Positions 35,608 through 47,500 of a DNA stretch of 64,000 nucleotides are shown piece after piece. Numbering within the stretch: position 1 is the stretch's first letter; every line of letters begins with the position of its first letter. The stretch is from assembly GCA_039000515.1 (NCBI GenBank), contig JBCFYV010000012.1:28014766-28078765 (forward strand). The letters run 5' to 3'. A model generated the notes under the pieces. That model had not been told where the DNA came from. It saw nothing but the letters and a program-made list of their open reading frames with translations, and did no database searches. The translations under genes were made by a program, and so were the position numbers. Source of the stretch: Timema cristinae. Lineage: Eukaryota; Arthropoda; Insecta; Phasmatodea; Timematidae.

Positions 35608-35799
35608 TCGTGTTTGTTAAAGCTAGTCCCTCAGTCCTGGTGGTACTAGTTTTACCTGAAGTGTCTCTCGTTTCAGAGAATGAGTGTTTTGCCCCTCCCA
35701 CAATGGCTGGTTTACCAGTGATTTTTCCTCCTACCAGTTTTCAGGTCCTCCTACAACTTTAAGAGCTTCCTTGTTCTCACTTCGGTGTCTATAGCCTAA

Positions 35800-36812
35800 T
35801 ACAATCTGAGCTTATTGTAATGTACAACTAAGCACTTTTAGCCTGTCTTGACAAGATAAGTGTCATCGGAAACACGTTTTCTCATCATGTATGGCCCTTC
35901 TCATAGGCGGTGTAGTTTCACTGTGCATCCACGTTTGACGACGGAACTACTAAGTAGCCACACTCGATGCACTTCCTCATAAGGGGAACTTGACATCGTC
36001 GATAATAACGCGTCTTCTTTACGTGTTAGCAGTTTTCTAGTTTTTCTTGGACTCTTTCATACGCCAACTCGAAACGGCTTCGCATGGTTTGAACAGATAA
36101 AATCTCATTTAAAAACACCTTTCCCGGGTGACCGAATGCAACATCGACAAGTAGTCGTACATCTCGATCGGGCATAAGATAAAACTGTGTGTAGCCTGTT
36201 GACTCATGCTGACTATACCTGTAGGTTAACATAACTTGGGGGAGGAAGTTGTCCCAGTCATTTTGTCACTCATAAACCGACTGGCTAAACATGGATAGAA
36301 ATGTGTGGTCAAACCCCTAAACTAATTCATCTGATTAGTGATGATATGAATTAGTCCTTGTTTTACTTATTCCCAGAAACGATCACATTTATTGAAATAT
36401 CTTAGCTTGGAATTGACGCCCTTGGTCACTGTGGATTTCATCAGGAGCTCCTAATCGACACATGAATTCCTCTATTATTGTCCTCAACACTGTCACAGTT
36501 TCTTGGTCAGGCATGACATATACTTCTGTCCACTTCGTGAAATGATCAGCTACAACCAAGATGTATTTATTATTTTGTGCGGTTTCAGGTAGTGGGCCCA
36601 AGATGTCTACGGAGATACGTTGTTATGGGTATCCCGGTTAACGATTGATGAGTGGTGTTATCGCAGACATACTTGGGGATATCCTACGTGCACAATAATG
36701 ACAGGATCTGCAACACACCTTTAAATCTTCCAGATGCCCAGGCCAATAGAACAGCTCCCGAAATTTCTCAAACGTTTAATTAAATCGCAGATGATATCCT
36801 GTTGGTGAACTA
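35800..36812 (-). pseudogene. gypsy integrase, catalytic Glu lost to a stop
   Basis: N-terminal H2C2-type zinc region: FEKFRELFYWPGHLEDLK followed by CCRSCHYCARR. The catalytic core has the first Asp in VVADHFTKWTE and the second in DEIHSDQGRQF (36389-36601). The third acidic residue should lie in a LVERF-type motif. The sequence reads ELV, then TAG (36317-36319), then GFD, so the codon for the catalytic Glu is a stop. The C-terminal part (36026-36232) has YSQHESTGYTQFYLMPDRDV. Not functional. Confidence 0.8.
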
Positions 36813-36984
36813 TATAGTGTAACATTAACTTGTACTGCTATTATCACACTAACGTAACAATGCTTTGTTTTCTATTTTAATATTAAGTATTAAAATGTAG
36901 GATTTTTGTCGAATTCTTCAAAAGTGTTGAGGTTAATAGTTCCGCGAAGGTTTGAATTTTAGTCGGGATGTCAAACCTTTGGGC

Positions 36985-37430
36985 TAATGATAAATATCTA
37001 ATTCGATATTTAAATTTATATTTGATTCTTAACTTTAAATTTGTTTTGACTTATTCACAGTGGTGAATCAGATGCGTTGTAAACCGTTTAAAAAAAGGCT
37101 CTTTAAGCTCTTTGCAAGCATATTAAGGTTTAATGACTTAAACTTTTAAATAATGTCCGATTCGATATTTAAATTTATATTTAATTTAAAATTAAAATTT
37201 GTTTTGTCTGTATTCACAGGGATGAATCAGACGCGTTGTAATCAATCTAAAAGAGGCTCTTTAAGCTCTTTGTAATCATTGTAAGGTTTAGTAATTTAAA
37301 TTTTTAATAAATATTTTATTTGATATTTAAATTTAAATCTTGATCTTAAATTTGTTTGTATGAATTCACAGTAGTAAATCAGAGCTTTGTAAATCATTTA
37401 AGAAGGGTTCTTTAAATTATTTTTATAATA
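36985..37430. repeat. ~155-bp tandem repeat inside the gypsy remnant
   Basis: ATTCACAG..TGAATCAGAYGCGTTGTAA..GGCTCTTTAAGCTCTTTG recurs at 37052, 37212 and 37364 (spacings 160 and 152). It lies within an AT-rich block (about 36813-37740) that separates the RNase H/linker part from the integrase and is probably a later insertion. Confidence 0.65.
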
Positions 37431-38229
37431 CTATACTTTTGTTAATATTTTTGGTCTTTTCCAGACTTGTTCAAATGAAATAATAATTTACCTTGAGAGA
37501 TTGAAATATACTCTCAAACGCACTGCGCAAGTAAAAACTCAGCCATGACTTATTTGTTTTCCAACACACTTCAGATTGACTTGTAAGGCCATGTAATTTG
37601 TTGTTTTACCTCTTTTATTACATTGAATAAATAATTCAATATATTTCTTTAACTTGCAAATGTTTTACTATTAGTTGTAATGGTACACTGTAATCTTTTC
37701 ATTAAGTTTTGACCACCCTCTTTTAGGCTAGTAGTGGCCTCTAGCTTTAAGGCGTACGGTGAGATCAGTACAGTAGTGCCTTCATTATTTAATTTCTTAG
37801 GTCTCGGGGTAGAAGTAGCTGAAACCGTTTGTGCCTAATATCCTTCTCCATATGTATAAACGCCTAGCATTCCCTTAGCGTCAAACTATCCTATTGTTCC
37901 AATGGTTTTAGCACCTGACAACTTTCTGCACGATTGTGCCTCGGGGAGGAGGGGTTTAGGTGCCTGTTCTCCCACCTTGTACCACTCCACTGCATGTCTG
38001 ACTACAAGATCTTTTCATAGTTTCTTCTGTAGCTCTTCTAGCGATCATCCAAAACTGTTGCTCACAAGCAAACTCACATCAAGTACAGTTCTTAAACTTC
38101 CCTTGAAATTATTCAGCATTTCTGTTATTTCCATTTCTTCAAATACATCTTCCTTCACAAAAAAATGTCCACATTGTTGGCATGGTTGCTGAGATAGTCC
38201 ATCGGCATTGCCATTTGACTCTCCATTTC

Positions 38230-38570
38230 GGTCACACTGTGAACTACAGCACGGTGAGTTTTTCCGGCCAGCGTGTGACCAGCTCTTCTGACTCCTTTAA
38301 CAACTGAATTCAGCATAAGGAGCTATGGCATGTTATTAGAATAAATGGCTTGTCGTATAAATAGTGTTGAAAATATTTGGTGGCAAAGACTAGAACCGAC
38401 ATTTTCGTTCTTGTCACACAATAATGTCGTTCTACCTTGGTCAATGTGCGACTCATGTAGGCTATAACCTCTTCTTTTCCATCGCGTTTTTGCCTAATAC
38501 AACACCTATACCTGAAGAAAGAAGCTACACGGAAATGTGTAATTTGACAAGCCACTGGCTAGGTTGTCAT
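38230..38570 (-). pseudogene. gypsy RNase H segment
   Basis: Contains QKRDGKEEVIAYMSRTLTKV, ERHYCVTRTKM and FATKYFQHYLYDKPF. This is the RNase H core typical of gypsy pol (EExVIAYxSRxLxxxERxYxxTxxE). The normal TDHSSL step reads TCHSSL before a stop. Domain truncated upstream. Confidence 0.75.
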
Positions 38571-38640
38571 AACCCTGGAATGGGGGGCCTAGCCAGACTA
38601 TCGAGGGTTGTAACACCAACTGCATAGCTTTTAATCTAAA

Positions 38641-39158
38641 TTAGGGTGAACAACCGGAGATCTTACGTAAACCAGCAGTCATCGAGTAAGAGGAATCGTC
38701 TGAATCACTTTATCCGACTCTGATACTGATGACGTCATCGTGTTACCATCAGTCAAACTCAGAACAATCGACGATCCAATCCTAGACTTCCAACAAGATG
38801 ACGGTTGGAATGTTGTTGTGATGATGGTAACATTTTGAATAAGGACTAGTTAATATAGTATATATTTTTTACATTAATTACTGTTTCTAGCCTATGGCCT
38901 GGGTGAGTTTTTTTATTCAATTCATATATTTTTTCTACTACCAGCTGGCTAAGCCTGTCATATCTTCACATGCCAAATAATATATCTTAATAGTAGTACA
39001 GTCACAACATCTAGTCCCCGGTCGTTAATTTATTAATGTGAAAAGGTAAACCAATACTTTAATTTATGATACATTTTCAGCCATGCTGGGAATCAAAACG
39101 GGGACCCCTAGCTCAGTAGGCAGACACGCTACTGACTGAGTTAAGGTGTCGGGACTAG

Positions 39159-39197
<39 letters not shown>

Positions 39198-39431
39198 AGA
39201 CTCAATATATAACCCTTAAGGAATGTACTTTATTTATGTCACAATCAATTTTTTTTAAACTTTTATCATTAATCTTGCTCATAAAGCAATGGTATGAGGA
39301 AGGATATAGTGTGGATGGAGCATGGAGAGTTAGGGCAGAATGGGTATATTCTGGATTAAGCAAGGAGGATTAGGGTTGGAGGGGCATGTTCAAGTATAGT
39401 CAACGTGAGAAACGTTTGCGGATAGGGTTTA
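38641..39431. other. noncoding; CRE palindrome and AT microsatellite
   Basis: Contains a perfect 12-bp palindrome GATGACGTCATC at 38728-38739 (full CRE/ATF octamer), an inverted pair GTTACCATCA (38741) and TGATGGTAAC (38822), a tRNA-like phrase near 39105-39150 and (AT)n at 39163-39193. No gene. Confidence 0.4.
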
Positions 39432-39540
39432 GAGCGGTAGCGATAGTCGATATCTTTCTCGTCTCCAAGCCTTATCCAACTGGCTATTATCTTCCGTTTA
39501 CCCAACTTGCAGTAGCGATAGACCATACCTATCTCTTAGC
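39432..39540 (+). repeat. Harbinger left terminal inverted repeat
   Basis: About 43 bases match the right end strongly, then matching continues with gaps to about 100 bases. The decamer GTAGCGATAG occurs at 39437-39446 and again at 39512-39521, 75 bp apart. Paired copies at both ends make it a likely transposase or Myb-protein binding site. Confidence 0.88.
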
Positions 39541-39797
39541 CACCTCGTATCTAGCAAGATACGCGATGGCTAATGGAAATAGTAATAGTAGTAGAAAGTT
39601 TTGTTACATTGTGCAACACTGGGCGATTCTACCGCTATAAGTGGTCGTTTACATTTAGTAGATAGATATATTTTTAATTATTATCACCAAATTGAATTAA
39701 AATTATGTAGGAAACGCACCCAAAACAAATGAATGTTACAAAGCGTGCAACTTCAAATCCCGCGTAATTTATATATTATTGGGAAATTAAAATCAAC

Positions 39798-42468
39798 ATG
39801 GCTGGATTAAAGAAGAGCCCAATATTCAGTCCGTACGAAAGAAACATTTTATTTGGTATTCTAAAAAAATACAGCAAAGTAATAGAAAATAAGCAAACAA
39901 ATGCAACGACTATTTATGAAAAAAGAGAAACGTGGATAAAAGTAAGCAAAGAGTTCAATGCCATCGCTGGAGTTGTTCCAAGGGACCTGGCCCAGTTGAA
40001 AAGGTAACAAAGATTTTTTATATAAATCTAATTAATTATTGCAGTTTAATATGAATATTATTGTTTAAATTATAAGAGTTTTTTTAGGATATTATTGAGG
40101 TATTTACAATTGTAATATTTGTGGCCCTTAATTTATTTTAAAGAACTGGTCTATTATATATGAATAAAAAATAATACTTAATACAATATTACCCGAGTCG
40201 GTGGCGTGGTTAGCTAAAGCGCTAGTTTTGTGTTGAGCTTGAATGCCAAGGACTGGTAGATTGAAGTTCGAACCTTGGCCTGGTGAACTGGGCGTGGTTT
40301 TTCCTAAAATGATTTTCCACTCCCTCCACGCAAATGCGGGTTTACTTCCTCTAAATTCAACCTTTCCTATTCCTAACACAGTGTAACTAGTACATATGTA
40401 TATAACCAGAACAGGTAGTAATATGCGGTGCTAAAAAATACAAAATTTATTAGATAAACTAGACCAAACATGCTCAAACACTGGCTCATATTTGTATTGT
40501 AAGTTTAATGTTGAATTAAATAAATTGATTCAACTAATATTTTAGTTGTAACTAGACACAGTTATTCTGCACTAGCCAATAGAGATAAAGTGTTCTCATT
40601 TCTATTATTCACAGGTTCTGGGACAAACAAAAGGCTATCTGCCGCAAGGAACTGGCCATCCAAAAGCGGCATGCAATGGCGACTGGTGGTGGACCACCGA
40701 GAAATAGCGTTGTTAGTGAAGAAATTATTGCCCAGGTAATGTCCATAATACCAGGACTCGATGAAGAGGTCGACTGCCGGGACAGTGATTTCTTTCACCG
40801 ACAACGTGCAAATCTCTCCCGTGTTTCCACTGCCACTGCCGTCACTGCCACTGTCACTCCTGTTCCTATCACTTGTCCTCTTTCTTTCCCCGTTCCTGTC
40901 TCCACCACTACTCTTGTCTCTTATGCCACTTCTCCACCTGTTTCTCCACCAATTCCCATTCAGACCTTTCCCCTTTCCCACCCTCCAGTTTCTCTGCCAG
41001 CTCTAGAGCCAGTCCCCTCTGGGTCATCCTTCCAACAGCTCCAGTGGTTCCCAACAGCTGAAGAGAGTCCAGCTTCAGTGTCTCTAGACCTGTCTAGTCC
41101 AGCCGAAAAATCGAGCCAACCACAAGGTAATAACAAAATATTAAACAATTTTGTGTCTTTATTTTATGTATCAATAACACAAGTTTTTATAAACACAAAA
41201 ATAAGAGTTTTTGAAACACACTCAAACTGTAAAGAAATGAGGAAGTGCACCAGAATTTGTCTGGAGATGGGAATGCCACACTAAATGAAGATTCCAATAT
41301 GGAAAACTAATGTCAGGAACTATTGGGGAGCGAGGAAGGACTTTACGAATGGAAAAATGAAATTATACAGAATTATAATCTCTTTTAGGCGTCACTCTTG
41401 CAGTAAACAGACTTTTTTATGACGGAGATCGGGGTATGAATCCCGGTCATGTGTACAGAGGGTGTTCTTTTCTAAAAGGTTTTCCACTCTCCCTCCATGC
41501 AAATGCAGTTGGACTTCTATGAGTACAACTGTCTTCACCCCTAACCCATTAAACTAATTAGTACAACTTGAACAGGTATTAAGACACATCAATAAACTAT
41601 AATTATATTCCCTTTTAAATTGTTTGTGGAGTCTCTTACCACATTTGTAAACATGAGTCACTACAACTATTAATGTAATTGACAATAAGTTAAAAAGTCT
41701 AATGAGGAAAAAAAAAGAATATACAGTCTAGCAAACTGAGGAAATAAAAGAAATTTTTATATCTTCCTATTCAACGAATTTTTAATCATGTTATAAAAGA
41801 CGATATAAGAAAAAAAAGACAGAAATATTACTCTTTTTGTGCAGGTTTATAATTATACTTATAAAGGTGTATAGCACCCATTATCATATTTTGTCAGTAC
41901 AGTACCTATGAAAATCTTTTTATTTTCATCCCTCCTTATGTTTAAAAGTATCATTTTTGCCATTAGTCTTAATTAGTACTAATAAACTCATAAACCAATT
42001 AAAATAACTATTCAATAGCAAACAGCAGATTTTCCAACATTTTGAACTAAATTTCTTATATTTGTTATAGAATGCTTCAGCACTCCAATTAGTGTCGGGT
42101 CTGTTCAGAGGAGACGTGCCTCTAACAGTGCCCGCCTAGGGGAGGAGCTGAGGGCTCGGCTGGACAAGGCCAGAGGCGGTCTAGAGGCTCAACTCGAACA
42201 TGAGCAGCTGAAGCTGGACCATACCAAGAGGATCCTTCAGCTAAAGTGGGAGAAGGAGTCGGAGATCCTGGAACTACGCCTCCAAAACGAGCGGGAGCGT
42301 AACCGTGTGGCCGCAAGGCATGAAGAAGAACTGCATAACATCGCAGTTCAAAATCTCCATGCCGCACGGTCTCACCAGGATGCTGTCAACAAAGTTCTGC
42401 TGGAGAAGGCCCAGCTAGAACGAGAGTTGGCTCTCCGGCTCTTGGAACAGCACCCACCGAGGCAGTGA
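39798..42468 (+). CDS. Harbinger Myb/SANT-like DNA-binding protein (3 exons, 371 aa)
   Basis: Exons are 39798-40003, 40615-41126 and 42071-42468, with GT..AG borders (AAG/GTAACA, TTCACAG/GTTCTG, CACAAG/GTAATA, GTTATAG/AATGCT). The joined frame is open for 371 codons. Residues ~5-80 form a Myb/SANT-like (zeste-type) domain: FSPYERNILFGILKKY, WIKVSKEFNA and, across intron 1, LAQLKRFWDKQK. A TGGGPP linker follows, then a Pro/Ser/Thr-rich middle in exon 2. The exon 3 tail is charged and predicted coiled coil (EELRARLDKARGGLEAQLEH). In Harbinger elements this second protein binds element DNA and helps import and position the nuclease. The start has A at -3 and G at +4. AATAAA lies at 42570-42575. 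Both introns contain a SINE B. No stop or frameshift was found. Confidence 0.85.
40191..40436 (+). mobile_element. SINE family B in intron 1 of the Myb-like gene
   Basis: Head GTCGGTGGCGTGGTTAGCTA and GAAGTTCGAACCTTGG (B-box), the B body, and tail GAACAGGTAGTAATATGCGG. Flanks AATACAATATT / AATACAAAATT look like an imperfect target duplication. Confidence 0.8.
41388..41592 (+). mobile_element. SINE family B in intron 2 of the Myb-like gene
   Basis: Decayed head, GGGGTATGAATCCCGG at the B-box, body GGTTTTCCACTCTCCCTCCA and tail GAACAGGTATTAAGACA. Confidence 0.7.
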
Positions 42469-43809
42469 ACTCTTTGTTTACTTTTATATTTCATTTCTCT
42501 TTTTTATGTGAATAGTTGTGTGTTTGTTTGCTTACTTTCTATTACTCTGCTGTATGTTTCAGAACACCAAATAAAATGTTTCTTTTGTATGGACTGAAAT
42601 AAGCACTTTTTTTTTAAACAATTACAAGCAATTCATTTGTTATATATACCCTATATTCCCTAATTATATTGCACTAGTAGTTACTGTACTAATTTGTTTT
42701 TGTGACTAATGATGTTAGTAAAAAATATTTTAATATCTTATAAGACATATATATTTAATTAATAATTATAACAAGTTATATTTTTTTACCTAAACAATAA
42801 CTCCTCTAATTAAGTATTTTTTTCAACCATAATAAGGCCCTAAAACTAAAACACATGTTATGCGACATATTGTGTACAACTTGCTGAAAATCTCTGAGAA
42901 CAAGAAAGATCTTGTGAGGCGAAAATGTTTGGTAGCGTTCATATTTTAAGATAACCTACATATGAAGCTTGTCAAAATATATATTTGTATTGAAGCTAGT
43001 TTTATAAAATATGTGCTTGGACATAAATATATTTGAATTACTAAGCACTTTAATTAGAATTGTTTTAGTGGAAAATGTTTACTAGTCCAACTTTTTGTTT
43101 TTATTACAATAACAAACACCCTCAACGGTGGTCCCATGGATAACTAAATGAACCACAACTAGCTTAGTTCCTGAACTATACAACATAAGCTAATGATGAA
43201 CACTGGCAGACTGTATCTTACTAGCTGTTCAAGTTATACACATTTGTACCAATTTTATTAATAAGCTAGTGATGAAGGTTTAGCGTATAGGAATTTTACG
43301 TCCATTTGTGTGGAGGGAGAGAGGAAAACCTTTTTTGGGTAAAACCACCTTCAATGTTTTCTCTAAACATTTTAATATGTATGAAATAAAGTGCATTGCG
43401 CAAAAATAATTCGTAGTAAATAAAATTATAGAAATTCAGGAAATGGCACAAATAACAACTAAAACACTTAACACACATCTCAATATTTTGATGCTATAAT
43501 AAATATCGAAGTGTGTGTAAATATGTGTTTTTTGAAGATGCTATAATAGCATATAAGTGTGCTGGCTATCCCTCCTAATAATCTTAACCATAATTTAGCA
43601 TTGTGCTCTATTCCTATTAAATAAATAATTTATTTAAAAAATAAATAAACTTGGAAATCTCTATATTATTTCAAGTATTAGTGTGTATCCTTAATTTTAA
43701 ATTTTAAACTAAACCATTTTCTGTTAATGTATGCACCTAGTTTAAATAGAAATAAAAAAGATCCAAAAATAGAGGTTTAGTAAAAATTGTTTATTTTCAA
43801 AACAAATTT
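42469..43809. other. Harbinger interior, no gene; SINE B remnant
   Basis: 3' flank of the Myb-like gene (poly(A) signal at 42570). A decayed minus-strand SINE B body lies at about 43255-43365 (TGTGTGGAGGGAGAGAGGAA). Otherwise AT-rich. Confidence 0.4.
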
Positions 43810-44100
43810 CCTGTTGTTCGATTACCATCTGCAGGAAGAACAACAAAAGAAACCTGCAGAGGATGTTGCATAAAATAACCAAAAATATTGTTCTTGTTTG
43901 ATTACTATCTGCAGAAAAAAAAACTGCACAAAATGTTTAATAAAATTACACACACACTATTGTTTCTGTTCGATTACCATCTGCAGGAAGAGCAAAACAA
44001 ACCAACAGACAATGTTTAGTAAAATCACAAACACAAGATTGTTTCTGTTCGATTACCATATGCAGGAAGCACAACAAAAGAAATATGCATAGGATTTTGC
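43810..44100. repeat. four ~72-80-bp direct repeats inside Harbinger
   Basis: GATTACCATCTGCAGGAAG with flanking TTTCTGTTC and CAACAAAAGAAA recurs at 43820, 43900, 43972 and 44051. Lies between the 3' ends of the two convergent genes. Role unknown. Confidence 0.75.
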
Positions 44101-44277
44101 AATCATAGATTAAATTTGTATATCCAATGCAATTTGAGGTTTTTCCCCCCTTCAAATATATGATACAGAAACTAATTGCTATTAGAAAACTTGATGGGCA
44201 ACTTTGTTAATCTGAAAATAAGACGAAACATATCCTTTTAATTCATTTAAAATATCAAAGGTTAAAATATATTGAAC

Positions 44278-44460
44278 AGATTCATTGTCAGACTTAGTGT
44301 ACCTAAACACCAAACAAAGACAGCAACTACCTAGATTCAAATAGAATGGGCTAGTTTCATATGTCAAACTAGCCCATTCTATTCGAGCCTAGGTAGGTGT
44401 CGTACTGTATTTGGTTTCGAGCCGCATTTGGGGTGCATTAAGTCTGACTATGAAATTGGC
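44278..44460. repeat. foldback with ~80-95-bp arms inside Harbinger
   Basis: AATAGAATGGGCTAGTTT and its inverse meet around an ~8-base loop at 44358-44365. Pairing continues outward through CTACCTAG and TCAGACTTA with gaps. It sits just past the 3' end of the transposase gene. MITE-like, or a structured convergent-terminator region. Confidence 0.7.
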
Positions 44461-44593
44461 TTTAAGAAACATTCAAATTTAATTGAATTAATCAAAGATT
44501 GAGAATCATTTATATAAAATGGTGTGACCATAATTTAAATGCTGATATCAAGAGTAACATAAGAACCCATTTAGTAGAATTATTATCAATTTG

Positions 44594-47500
44594 TTAGTCT
44601 GTGAAATGAGTTCGGATGAACTCCTGGCGTATTAGGTGACCTTGTTGGTTTTCACGAGCAGGTGCAACATGAAACTCAACATCACCTGCAACCCATGGGA
44701 ATTCATCCTCAGGCAAATCATCATTCACACGCCTAGCGATGTTATGCAGGACACTTGTTGCAGTTATGATGGCTGAAGTGTGAGCGAGAGTGGTCTCCAA
44801 GGTGTTAGTCAGGCATCTGAATCTGCGTTTCCAGACACCAATGGTGCGTTCAACACAGTTGCGGGTTCTTATTTGGGTTGCATTGTATCGTCTCTCTGCC
44901 ACAGTCTGAGGATCTAGTACTGGGGTGAAAAGATACGGAAGACAAGGATATCCACTGTCTCCCAAAAGTAATCCCTGATGCATTAATCCATCTTCAAATA
45001 CTGCACGAAGGCCGCTTGCTTCGAAGATGGTGGCATCATGGACGCTTCCACCCCTTCTGCAGACGATGTCCACTATACACATATTGGCTCCTGCAGTCAA
45101 CTAAAACAAATACATTATTATTAGCATCGCGTCTTACTACCCGTTCGGGTTATGCGCACTTACACTAATGTGTAATGGTAGGGTGATTGTGAGATGAAAT
45201 GAAGGACCTACAGTATAACGTGGGATCCGAACCACGGTGGAGGCCTGGCATTCCTCACATTCACAAGTTGTGATTAAAACAAATAAACTTGTTCTTCAAA
45301 ATGTGTATTATATCAACACTACCACATTATGTTTTTGCAATAATTTAAAACAATGGTTAATAAAATGTCATATTTTCATATTTTATTTTACTATGAATAC
45401 GAAATAAAAATCTTATTTGGATAATTGAAGTAAATTAGGAGAATTTATTTTTTCTCGATCTAGATGAATTTGTTCTAGCCATATACATACACACACCAAC
45501 AGCAGTGGCAGAGCGATCTGACGCTTTCGATTTGCATTGCACTTGGTAGTTGTTGACGAGAAGGTTGAGGTTAGAATCTCAACCAGTTGCAATGGGGGTG
45601 GTTTTTGCCTTAATAGTTTCCCACTCCTATCCCAATTCATTCAAACTTTACCAACTTTTTTAAATGTAAGGAATATCAGAGGTTCGATTCTTGGTCAAGT
45701 GTACTATGTGCGGTTTTTTCTAAATGTATTTACACTTTCTTTAAAACACAAATGCAGGTACAATTCCAAAAAATCAACTTTACTCATCCTCAGTACATTA
45801 GCATAATTAGTGCATGTGCATAAAACTCAAACTGGTAGTCATACGTACAGCTAAAAAAAAAAAGTTGGTACCAGCCCAAGAAATATGCTAATTTCAAAAA
45901 TTGTCAAGTACTAGTCAAAATGTTGTGTAGTTATTTAAAATTGACTACCAGGTCCATTATATTTGTGACAGATTCACTTAGGGCAGGCAATAATTTGCTT
46001 TAAAATTATAAGGGCCTATTTCAAACACATTCAAAGTTAAAGTTAATCTTAAATGTTCTACCTGGACATTCATGCTGAAGTTGCCATGCCTATTGCGATA
46101 AATCTCAGCATTAGGGCCCCCAGGATTCTTGATTGGAATGTGTGTTCCATCAACACAAGCCACAACCCCAGGGAAACCACCAACATTGTGGAACCATCGC
46201 ATAGCTGAGTGACACTCTGCTTCAGTTGTTGGTAGCACAACAAACTCAGGTAGTTTATCCACAAACAAGCGAGACACTGTGTGGATTATGTCGCCAGCTG
46301 TAGTTTGGCTGACACCATACAAATCTCCACACACTTGCTGTAATACAATAAACAACAAATAATTAAACCAATCTTAGTTTACCTAAAATTGTTATTCACA
46401 AATCAAATTTAAAATATAGTAGGCCTATGGAATTTTTAAGGACATTACTCTCATTTTTTAGCCAAACTTTAAATTTACTTTTAATCAGGCCTAATTTAAC
46501 CAAAATAGGCCCTATTATAAACCATCCTGCCGAGATAAGTTGAGTTCACAATTATTTTTATTAAATTGCCTTAAATAATGATATTAAAAATTATGTGTTT
46601 GAACTATGTTATAATCTATAGGCCTACTGTATTATGATTTCTAAGAATATGCCAATAGTTACTTCATAGAAAAGTAAGCTACAACTAACTGCATGGACAA
46701 AGTCAATATATATTTGTGGATTTATTAAATATAGTCCTGGGTCCTTTTAGTTTGGGGTTTTATAATGTATGTCTGCTTGTTAATGTTTTGTCACAAGCAT
46801 TTATGTAGCCTATGGTGCTAATACTTCCAATGGTCTAGTTATTTAACTCTTGTAGGCTATCTTTTTCACTTTATGTCTGTATTAGTTTAGGTCGGGGATA
46901 GTACACACCGAAGCGGGATTCTTTACTTTTTCCTCTGTAAAATTAATGATAAATTTAAAGTTTTTTTTGGCACTTATACATATTTCCGACCATAACAAAT
47001 CAAATATCATGAAAAGTTTCTGAATTATAAAGAAAAATTAGCTTATAAGAAAATTAATCCAAAATAAAAGTTTTCATTCTTTAGCAACTTTCGGAAGAAA
47101 AAAAAATCATTGGAAAATTGATCAAAATGAATGACCGAAGCGCTGAGATATACCTATATTAAAGCCTGATAATGAGTTAACGTATTTATTAATATAAATT
47201 AAGCATTTTAAAAAATCGAGCTTAACCCAACCTTTCATTTAGCCTATAAATAAATACAAATTTCTGATAGGTCTTAACTATTGTTTTTAAAATAGGCCTA
47301 CTTTTGTTAGAAGGAATTGAAGGATCAGCTAGGTGATTTTTTTTTACAATTTTTTTAATGATATAGAATTTGTTTTCAACATTTATTTTGTAATAATCAG
47401 AAATTTGCTTATGTCTGCGTGTGAGTAAGTGCTATAAAACATAAATTTATCATGATTTAACATAGGAAAAGAAATAAAATAATCCCGCCCTCACTATGCA

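Larger units (their letters stand above)
35300..38640 (-). pseudogene. Ty3/gypsy retrotransposon pol remnant
   Basis: On the minus strand the order is RNase H (38570 to 38230), linker to integrase (to about 37740), an AT-rich block, then integrase and tail (36812 to 35380). The gag, protease and most of the reverse transcriptase are missing at the 5' side. No LTR is recognisable at the 3' side, where the 33-35 kb satellite begins. The parts are split by many stops and frameshifts. Linker text such as NGNADGLSQQPCQQCGH matches the conserved step between RNase H and the integrase zinc finger of gypsy elements. Dead element. Confidence 0.8.

Noticed and set aside
35340..35762. 140-codon plus-strand frame
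   Set aside because: Antisense shadow of the gypsy pol tail, which has recognisable family content.
40676..41284. Single 202-codon gene starting at MATGGGPP
   Set aside because: This is exon 2 of the Myb-like gene. The upstream exon joins in frame at 40615 and the downstream part past 41126 is intron.
42122..42367. 81-codon minus-strand frame rich in Ala/Pro
   Set aside because: Antisense of the coiled-coil exon 3 of the Myb-like gene.
43898..44155. Overlapping 64- and 69-codon frames
   Set aside because: Both derive from the 72-80-bp direct repeats inside Harbinger.
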